Positions 7,030 to 11,592 of a stretch of DNA of 11,592 bases are shown here, one piece after another. The notes beneath the pieces are model-generated. The model ran no database searches. It saw only the letters and a program-made list of their open reading frames with translations, and was not told where the DNA came from. Both the position numbers and the translations under genes were made by a program. Source of the DNA: an uncultured Acidobacteriota bacterium (lineage in GTDB: Bacteria; Acidobacteriota; Blastocatellia; Pyrinomonadales; Pyrinomonadaceae); NCBI GenBank assembly GCA_902826505.1, contig CADEFG010000082.1:1-11592 (forward strand). The letters run 5' to 3'. Numbering within the stretch: position 1 is the first letter of the stretch; every line of letters begins with the position of its first letter.

Positions 7030-7451
7030 CTATGAAAAAATTAGTTTTACGTTTCGACAGTATCTTTCTCGGTTTAGCGGGCATTTTCGGAATTGCCGCC
7101 GATTTGCTTTCGCACTTTTCCGGCAGCGGTCCGTTCGGCATGCATTTTTATAAAAATCCAATCGTCATCACCGGCGTTGAAGCGCACGCCTTCGCCGTGA
7201 TGACGGCGGGCTTATTATGGTATTTCTCGACCGTCAAAAACTGGGCTGCAGGAAATTGGTTCGGCATCATCGCGCACTTGATCTGCGGCGTCAGCAATAT
7301 TTTATGGTTCGATATCTTTCGTTCCGTAAATGCCGCGACGCAGGGCGTAATCGTCACGACGGTTCATTTTATATTCGTAATCTTAAATGCAATCGTCATC
7401 TTCAAACAAAGCAGGAATTTAGAACCGCACAGGGCAGTGTCGAAAATTTGA
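7026..7451 (+). CDS. Small four-helix integral membrane protein, function unknown
   Basis: A 141-residue protein with four likely membrane helices: about 8-30 (DSIFLGLAGIFGIAADLL), 46-68 (PIVITGVEAHAFAVMTAGLL), 74-97 (AGNWFGIIAHLICGVSNILW) and 107-128 (GVIVTTVHFIFVILNAIVIF). Buried His residues (EAHAF, IAHLI, TVHFIF), one in each of helices 2, 3 and 4, could bind a metal, heme or quinone, but this is only suggestive. The ATG at 7026 overlaps the monooxygenase stop, so its translation is probably coupled to that enzyme and the two products may act together. I do not recognise the family. A second ATG (7032) two codons in is an alternative start. Confidence 0.78.
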   Translation: MTMKKLVLRFDSIFLGLAGIFGIAADLLSHFSGSGPFGMHFYKNPIVITGVEAHAFAVMTAGLLWYFSTVKNWAAGNWFGIIAHLICGVSNILWFDIFRSVNAATQGVIVTTVHFIFVILNAIVIFKQSRNLEPHRAVSKI

Positions 7452-7487
7452 AGCGTATTTGAAAGTCGATTTTAAGGAGAATTAATT

Positions 7488-7958
7488 ATGATCCGCATTT
7501 TAGGAGTTTCATTGGCAGTCGTTTTCGCGATGCTGAGCCTGTTTCATATTTTCTGGGCGGCGGGCGGTCAATTCGGAGGGAAAGCCGCTGTGCCGGTCGT
7601 CAACGGCGAACGGCTTTTCAATCCATCGACTTTCGGAACGATTACGGTCGCCGCCGCCTTGATTTTGGCGATGCTGGTCGTGCTCGGACGAATCGGATTC
7701 TGGGGCGCGGCTTTACCGGTTTGGATTTTTCATCTCGGAGTTTCGGGCATTTCGCTGTTGTTTACGATGCGGGCGATCGGAGACTTTCGGTACTTGGGAT
7801 TTTTCAAAAGCGTTTCGGAAACCGATTTTGCGCGCTGGGATACTTGGGTTTATTCGCCGCTCTGTTTATTTATCGCCGTCGCCGCTTTTTTGACTAACTT
7901 CTATAAAGATCAGAATTCTATAATGGATTTTGAATTTTACCGGAGAATAAAGGAATGA
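7488..7958 (+). CDS. DUF3995-type integral membrane protein
   Basis: A 156-residue membrane protein with the signature of the DUF3995 family. This comprises FHIFWAAGG near the N-terminus, AVPVVNGERLFNPSTFGT (about 34-51), and MRAIGDFRYLGFFK with FARWDTWVYSPLCL in the second half. Four hydrophobic segments are visible, at about 4-26, 50-71, 72-96 and 124-143. The function of DUF3995 proteins is not known to me. AAGGAG (7474-7479) lies eight bases before the ATG, a strong ribosome site. That fits the 36-base gap before this gene, the only gap in the downstream half of the operon. The stop overlaps the start of the next membrane protein. Confidence 0.85.
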   Translation: MIRILGVSLAVVFAMLSLFHIFWAAGGQFGGKAAVPVVNGERLFNPSTFGTITVAAALILAMLVVLGRIGFWGAALPVWIFHLGVSGISLLFTMRAIGDFRYLGFFKSVSETDFARWDTWVYSPLCLFIAVAAFLTNFYKDQNSIMDFEFYRRIKE

Positions 7959-8359
7959 TGGCTACCTGGATGAGAATAGCTCTGCTGGCGACGGCGGTTT
8001 TAAATATGTTCGGGGCGGCGGTGTTCGTGCCGTTTTTTCAAAATTTCCGTGAATCGAACGGTTTTCCGGCGCAGTCGCATCCCTTGTATTTGTGGATCAT
8101 CGCCAGTTGGATTTTTATGTTCGGACTCTGTTATTTCTGGCTCGGCGTCACCGGCAGGCGCGAACGTCTGTTTTTAGTTATCGCCGGAGCCGGAAAACTG
8201 ACTTTCGTTCTTTTACTGTTTGTTTACTGGCAAACGGGACAAGTTTCCATAAATGCAGCTCTCGGCAGCTTGAGCGATTTATTTTTCGCCGTAATTTTCG
8301 GAATCTGGCTCTGGCGAACACGAAACGATTTTATTTATCTCGAAGAAACGCCAAAATAA
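7955..8359 (+). CDS. Small four-helix integral membrane protein, last gene of the operon
   Basis: A 134-residue protein with four predicted membrane helices: about 4-28 (WMRIALLATAVLNMFGAAVF), 44-64 (LYLWIIASWIFMFGLCYFWL), 71-91 (LFLVIAGAGKLTFVLLLFVY) and 104-123 (GSLSDLFFAVIFGIWLW). It belongs to a widespread type of small uncharacterised bacterial membrane protein with 'PLYLWiia.Wi..fGl.Y..lg' and 'aGK..Fv.Llf.YW' stretches; I know of no function. Translation can start at either ATG of ATGATG (7955 or 7958). The first overlaps the DUF3995 stop, so the two genes are coupled. It is convergent with the MocR-type regulator downstream. Confidence 0.8.
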   Translation: MMATWMRIALLATAVLNMFGAAVFVPFFQNFRESNGFPAQSHPLYLWIIASWIFMFGLCYFWLGVTGRRERLFLVIAGAGKLTFVLLLFVYWQTGQVSINAALGSLSDLFFAVIFGIWLWRTRNDFIYLEETPK

Positions 8360-8441
8360 TTATAAAAAATAGGATTGGAAACCGAATTTGGGATTCGTCG
8401 GCTGACTGGAAATTGAAATCTTTTGATAATCGAAATTAGTC

Positions 8442-8471
8442 ATATTTCGTATTCAAAATATATTTCGTATT
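8442..8471. repeat. 12-bp direct repeat ATATTTCGTATT, 18-bp period
   Basis: ATATTTCGTATT occurs exactly at 8442-8453 and 8460-8471 with a six-base spacer. It lies in the 214-base AT-rich gap between two convergent genes. A short inverted repeat (CGAAAT 8431-8436 / ATTTCG 8444-8449) overlaps the first copy. No clear terminator with a T-run is visible in this gap for either gene. The repeat may be a protein-binding site or chance in AT-rich DNA. Confidence 0.3.
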
Positions 8472-8573
8472 TGACCTGTTCATCAATAATCCTTTGCTGT
8501 TTGATCGGAAAAATTTGAAATTCCATTGCCGTTGAATCGAGCCGGATTGATGTCGAAACGATTCGCCGGACGC

Positions 8574-10040
8574 TCAAACGAATTTTTCCAAAACCTGTCC
8601 CAGCTTTTTGACGCCGGCTTTGATCTGTTTTTCGTCGAAAGCCGTGTAGCCGAGAAAAAGTCCGCCGCGCAAGGTTTCGTTGAGGCAGAGCGCCGAAATC
8701 GGGGAAGTTTTCAAACCTGCGTCCGATGCCCGCCGCGAAACTTCGCGGTCGCTGACGCCTGCGGGAAGCCAGCCGATCAGATGCATTCCGGCTTCGGCAG
8801 CGTTAATCTCAATCATTCCTTGCAAATATTTGCCGGCTTCGGCGACGAGAATCTGCTGGCGTTCCTCGTAGATCCCGCGCATCCGGCGAATGTGTCGCGA
8901 AAAATGTCTCTCGGCAATAAATTCGGCTAAAACGGCTTGCTCGACCGCCGGCGAATGAAGATCCGTCAAAGTTCGCGCCGCCGTAAAAACGCCGATCAGA
9001 TCGGGCGGGACGACCAGACAGCCTAATCTGAGCGCCGGAAAAATCGTCTTGCTGAACGTGCCGAGATAGATCACGCGCCCGTCGCGGTCGAGTCCCTGCA
9101 ACGACGCGAGCGGTCTGCCCGCGTAACGATACTCGCTGTTGTAATCGTCTTCGATAATGAACGAGCCGGTTTCCCGCGCCCATTCGAGCAGATTCATCCG
9201 CCGCCCGAGTGTCATCGTGATGCCGAGCGGATATTGATGCGACGGCGTGACATAAACAAGCCGCGCTTTTTCGCTTTTTTTTCGCGCCTCATGAACATTG
9301 AAACCTTCCTTGTCAACCGGCACGGGAACCAGCCGCGCGCCGGTTGCCGAAAAAACATCACGCGCTCCGAAATAACACGGATCTTCGACGAAAACCTCGC
9401 TTTCGGCGTCAAGGAAAATCCTGCCGATCAGATCGAGCGCCTGCTGCGTGCCGTTGACAATGATCACCTGTTCGGGCGTGCAGTGGACGCCGCGCGCCGA
9501 TTCGAGATGCGCGGCGACGGCTTCGCGCAAAGGCTTGTAACCCGCCGAATGATGGTAGCCGAGCAATTTTGCGGGCGGTTTTTTCTGCCATTTCTGTGCG
9601 ATCTTCGACCAAACTTCAAACGGAAATTTGTCAATTGCCGGAATGCCTTGCTGGAAAGGCTCGAAGGCGGTCGAACCGTGATGACACAAAATCGCCGTGC
9701 GCTTTTTTAAGAGATGTTTGCCGTAAGCGGAAAAATTTATTTGGCGCGGAAAAGCGTTGTTTTCATCCTGCTGATATTTGATCTCCGGCGCGTTCAAAAA
9801 TTCTTCCGGCAATTGCGCGGCAACAAATGTTCCGGCACCGGCTTTGGTTTCCAGATAACCTTCCGCCAAAAGCTGGTCGTAAGCGTTGACGACCGTCATT
9901 CTTGAAACGCGCAGTTGTTTTGCCAGCAGCCGCGAGGCGGGCAGCGGCATCGTCGGGTAAAATTTGCCCTTGAGGATCGCCCCGCGAATCGTTCTGTAAA
10001 TCTGCCGGTAAAGCGGCAAGCTGGAGTCTTCTTTGAGCAT
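8574..10040 (-). CDS. MocR-family transcriptional regulator (GntR wHTH fused to aminotransferase-like domain)
   Basis: A PLP-dependent regulator of about 488 residues. The N-terminal GntR winged helix-turn-helix is LPLYRQIYRTIRGAILKG, then the recognition region LAKQLRVSRMTVVNAYDQLL and EGYLETKAGAGTFVA. A linker of about 60 residues joins it to a fold-type I aminotransferase domain (from about 120). In that domain NGTQQALDLI, the VEDPCYFG segment, VTPSHQYPLG, EDDYNSEYRY and GTFSKT are recognisable. The PLP-binding Lys is in GTFSKT (codon at 9048-9050, K331 from this start). MocR proteins such as GabR and PdxR bind direct repeats and sense PLP adducts. Start codons are possible at 10070, 10061 and 10040. 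The 10070 ATG lies inside the -10 box of the best promoter and should not be translated from it. I list 10040, where the conserved domain begins, and 10061 (leaderless) is as likely. Its target is not certain. Confidence 0.9.
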   Translation of the reverse strand: MLKEDSSLPLYRQIYRTIRGAILKGKFYPTMPLPASRLLAKQLRVSRMTVVNAYDQLLAEGYLETKAGAGTFVAAQLPEEFLNAPEIKYQQDENNAFPRQINFSAYGKHLLKKRTAILCHHGSTAFEPFQQGIPAIDKFPFEVWSKIAQKWQKKPPAKLLGYHHSAGYKPLREAVAAHLESARGVHCTPEQVIIVNGTQQALDLIGRIFLDAESEVFVEDPCYFGARDVFSATGARLVPVPVDKEGFNVHEARKKSEKARLVYVTPSHQYPLGITMTLGRRMNLLEWARETGSFIIEDDYNSEYRYAGRPLASLQGLDRDGRVIYLGTFSKTIFPALRLGCLVVPPDLIGVFTAARTLTDLHSPAVEQAVLAEFIAERHFSRHIRRMRGIYEERQQILVAEAGKYLQGMIEINAAEAGMHLIGWLPAGVSDREVSRRASDAGLKTSPISALCLNETLRGGLFLGYTAFDEKQIKAGVKKLGQVLEKFV

Positions 10041-10068
10041 TATAAACGGTGGATGGGGCATGAAAATC

Positions 10069-10098
10069 ATTATAAATTGGTCTATAACTTTTGTCCAA
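10069..10098 (-). promoter_or_regulatory. Sigma-70-like promoter of the MocR-type gene
   Basis: Read on the minus strand, TTGGAC (10098-10093) and TATAAT (10074-10069) are separated by 18 bases; both boxes are near-perfect. Initiation would fall close to 10062, on or just before the ATG at 10061. The message would therefore be leaderless, or carry a leader of about 20 bases to ATG 10040. The most upstream ATG (10070) overlaps the -10 box itself. Confidence 0.6.
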
Positions 10099-10106
10099 AA
10101 CTGGCT
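10077..10106. promoter_or_regulatory. Possible MocR operator (clustered TGG/CCA half-sites)
   Basis: TTGGTC (10077-10082), GTCCAA (10093-10098) and CTGGCT (10101-10106) cluster over the -35 box and spacer of the MocR promoter. MocR regulators usually bind two or more repeated half-sites in their own divergent promoter region. A separate pair, CATTATAAA at 10038-10046 and 10068-10076 (30-base period), flanks the start codons. These are suggestive only, since no known consensus was matched. Confidence 0.25.
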
Positions 10107-10159
10107 CTTGTGAACGCTCCGCTTTCTCGTAAAATAATCTTTAGCCTTTTTTTTCTTGA

Positions 10160-10384
10160 GCCCGGTTTTATATTTTCTATAACGTCATGCGCGAAGGCGA
10201 TCCGTTATTCGGTCAGCGCACCGGACGCGCCGGAGAAGAGCTGCTTCCGCTGTGCGGCGATATTTTTTTTAAGAAAGGCGTTTGGCGCGGGGAAAAAGTG
10301 TTTGAAAGAGACGCCGCCGGCAAGATCATCAATCTGCTCGACCGCCGCGAAAATAACGATCTTGTCTGGAAAAAGATAAAATAA
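10160..10384 (+). pseudogene. Orphan C-terminal fragment, DUF3471-like (serine-hydrolase tail)
   Basis: A 65-codon frame from ATG 10187 (open from 10160) encodes REGDPLFGQRTGRAGEELLP, then DIFFKKG, then EKVFERDAAGKI, ending in WKKIK. This is the pattern of the small domain at the C-terminus of many beta-lactamase-like serine hydrolases (DUF3471 type): 'dg.Lf.q..G....eL.P...d.Ff......itFerD..Gkv......g....kKi'. The similarity seems to extend upstream through the ATG (YNVMREGD), and no ribosome site precedes it. I therefore read it as the 3' end of a gene whose front is lost, not as a peptide gene. The bases between it and the MocR gene are AT-rich and hold no coding signal. It ends 24 bases before the DinB-fold gene. 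A genuine small protein cannot be excluded. Confidence 0.45.
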
Positions 10385-10408
10385 ACGCGGAAAGAGGTGA
10401 AATAAGTG

Positions 10409-10927
10409 ATGAAAAGATCCGACATCGATCCGCTGCCGCAATATTTCGACCGCTACATCAACCTCGTTGATGATGTCGAACTGCCGCAGGCTTTTGCCCA
10501 GAATGGACAGCAACTTCAGCAACTGGACAAAAGCCTGCTGGTAAAATTGGGCGGCAAACGCTATGCGCCCGGCAAATGGACGGTCAAGGAAATCTTTCAG
10601 CATCTTATCGATTGGGAACGTATTTTGTCGCAGCGGGCGTTGTTGTTTGCGCGCAAGGAAAATTCGCCGCCGCCGAGCATTGACGAAAACCGGCTGGCGG
10701 CAAATATGAACGCCGAACGGCGGACAATCGATGAACTAACGGACGAACTGAAAATCGTCCGCGCTTCGACCGTTGCGATGTTCGCGAGTTTTGATGAGGA
10801 AATGCTCCAAAACACCGGCTTTAACTGGACTTCTGAAATGTCTGTGCGGGCGATGGGTTTTACGATCATCGGGCATCAACTGCATCATCTGAAAATTGTC
10901 GCGGAAAAGTATTTTCCAATGGTTTGA
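10409..10927 (+). CDS. DinB-fold protein (DinB_2/YfiT-like, putative metal-dependent)
   Basis: A 172-residue protein with the four-helix DinB/YfiT fold. The motif PGKWTVKEIFQHLIDWER (residues about 54-71) gives the first conserved His (H65), and GHQLHHLKIVAEKYF near the end gives H156 and H160. Together these are the usual His triad for a divalent metal. Family members include bacillithiol and mycothiol S-transferases and many proteins of unknown role, so thiol transfer or detoxification is possible but not shown. GAGGTG (10394-10399) lies nine bases before ATG 10409; a GTG directly before it (10406) is the alternative start. It lies downstream of the DUF3471-like fragment and divergent from the MocR gene, which may control it. 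Confidence 0.88.
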   Translation: MKRSDIDPLPQYFDRYINLVDDVELPQAFAQNGQQLQQLDKSLLVKLGGKRYAPGKWTVKEIFQHLIDWERILSQRALLFARKENSPPPSIDENRLAANMNAERRTIDELTDELKIVRASTVAMFASFDEEMLQNTGFNWTSEMSVRAMGFTIIGHQLHHLKIVAEKYFPMV

Positions 10928-10988
10928 ACAAAACCGAAAAGACCGCATAAAATAAAAAGCAAGCGCGGCGAACGACAAATTCTAAAAG

Positions 10989-11592
10989 ATGATAATAAAA
11001 CTATTTGCAATTTTGATGCTATTTATTTGCCCGACGGTGGCGTTTGGTCAAACCGGCGAAACTTCAAAAGCCGAGACCGCGAAACCGTTCGTTCTCGGCG
11101 TCATTGACGAAATTCAATCGGCTGAATTAGCCGAGAAAAGAATTCTCAATATCTATCTGCCCGACGGCTATAACCCGACCGGTTCGGTCAAATATCCGGT
11201 TGTTTATCTGCTCGACGGTTCGGCTGACGAAGATTTTATTCATATCGTCGGGATTTATCAATTTAACAATTTCTCGTGGATCAACCGTTTTCCGAAATCA
11301 ATCATTGTCGGGATCGCGAATGTCGACCGAAAAAGAGATTTTACCTTTCCGACGACGAATGCCGATGATTTGAAGCGGTTTCCGGCAACCGGCAAATCCG
11401 CGCGGTTTATCAATTTTATCGAAAAAGAGCTGCAGCCCTATATTGACAAAAAATACAAAACCGACGCTTCGCGAACGATTATCGGGCAATCGCTCGGCGG
11501 ACTGCTGGCAACCGAAATTCTATTCAAAAAACCGCACCTTTTCGATAAATACATCATCATCAGTCCGAGTCTCTGGTGGGACAACGGCTCTT
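10989..11592 (+). CDS. Secreted esterase-family alpha/beta hydrolase (5' part, runs off window)
   Basis: The first 201 codons of a putative esterase of the enterochelin-esterase/BesA-like group (esterase D family). Residues 1-20 (MIIKLFAILMLFICPTVAFG) form a signal peptide with one Lys and a hydrophobic core, and cleavage probably falls near AFG-Q. A Cys at 14 lies inside the core, so a lipoprotein is less likely. The fold signatures follow in order: RILNIYLPDGYNP, then YPVVYLLDGS, then SIIVGIANVDRKRDFTFP, the nucleophile elbow GQSLGG (catalytic S168) and SPSLWWDN. The remaining acid and His of the triad lie beyond the window. Such enzymes act in the periplasm or outside on esters, including siderophores and polysaccharide acyl groups; the substrate is unknown. 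It starts 61 bases after the DinB-fold gene with only a weak ribosome site, and no terminator is visible between them. Confidence 0.85.
   Translation, partial: MIIKLFAILMLFICPTVAFGQTGETSKAETAKPFVLGVIDEIQSAELAEKRILNIYLPDGYNPTGSVKYPVVYLLDGSADEDFIHIVGIYQFNNFSWINRFPKSIIVGIANVDRKRDFTFPTTNADDLKRFPATGKSARFINFIEKELQPYIDKKYKTDASRTIIGQSLGGLLATEILFKKPHLFDKYIIISPSLWWDNGS

Noticed and set aside
8442..8471. The two ATATTTCGTATT copies as the start of a CRISPR or iteron array
   Set aside because: There are only two short copies with a six-base spacer in AT-rich DNA, with no further units nearby.
9234..9710. 158-codon plus-strand open frame opposite the MocR gene
   Set aside because: It is antisense to the aminotransferase-like domain, whose motifs are intact on the minus strand.

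Overview
The window looks like chromosomal DNA from a Gram-negative soil bacterium, most likely an acidobacterium (possibly Blastocatellia). This is inferred from several things together: an Oar-like TonB-dependent outer-membrane barrel of the kind that is abundant there, a double-GAF FhlA-like sigma-54 activator, a MocR regulator, a DinB-fold protein, a secreted esterase-like hydrolase, and roughly balanced base composition. No rRNA, tRNA, CRISPR array or intact mobile element was seen.

Layout, left to right. (1) Bases 1-1438 hold the 3' end of a TonB-dependent receptor, closed by a perfect 19-bp hairpin terminator. (2) Bases 1543-2135 form a small, partly AT-rich graveyard of mobile DNA. 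It holds a C-terminal TniQ/TnsD-like fragment on the minus strand, head to head with a dead tyrosine-recombinase fragment on the plus strand. The recombinase has lost its box II arginine (Arg to Trp) and ends four codons later. (3) Bases 2183-4369 hold a sigma-70-like promoter and a GAF-GAF-AAA+-Fis enhancer-binding protein. (4) Bases 4406-8359 hold a perfect 13-bp palindrome and a -24/-12 sigma-54-like element, followed by six tightly packed plus-strand genes. These encode a STAS-like protein, an uncharacterised protein with altered His positions, a PheA/TfdB-type FAD monooxygenase, a four-helix membrane protein, a DUF3995 membrane protein and another four-helix membrane protein. (5) Bases 8574-10040 (minus) hold a MocR-type GntR/aminotransferase regulator, convergent with the operon, with a promoter that overlaps its most upstream possible start codon. 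(6) Bases 10160-10384 look like the orphaned C-terminal end of a serine-hydrolase/DUF3471-type protein. A DinB-fold protein follows at 10409-10927, and then the 5' part of a secreted esterase-family alpha/beta hydrolase that runs off the window.

The most interesting unit is region 3 plus 4. A one-component sensor (two GAF domains) for sigma-54 RNA polymerase sits directly upstream of a palindrome at classic enhancer distance, a sigma-54-like promoter, and an operon joining a flavin monooxygenase to three small membrane proteins. Three of the five gene junctions are ATGA overlaps, implying translational coupling. A plausible but unproven reading is an inducible system that hydroxylates a hydrophobic or aromatic compound at or near the membrane. 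The main weakness is that the predicted sigma-54 start point lies only about four bases before the first gene's start codon.
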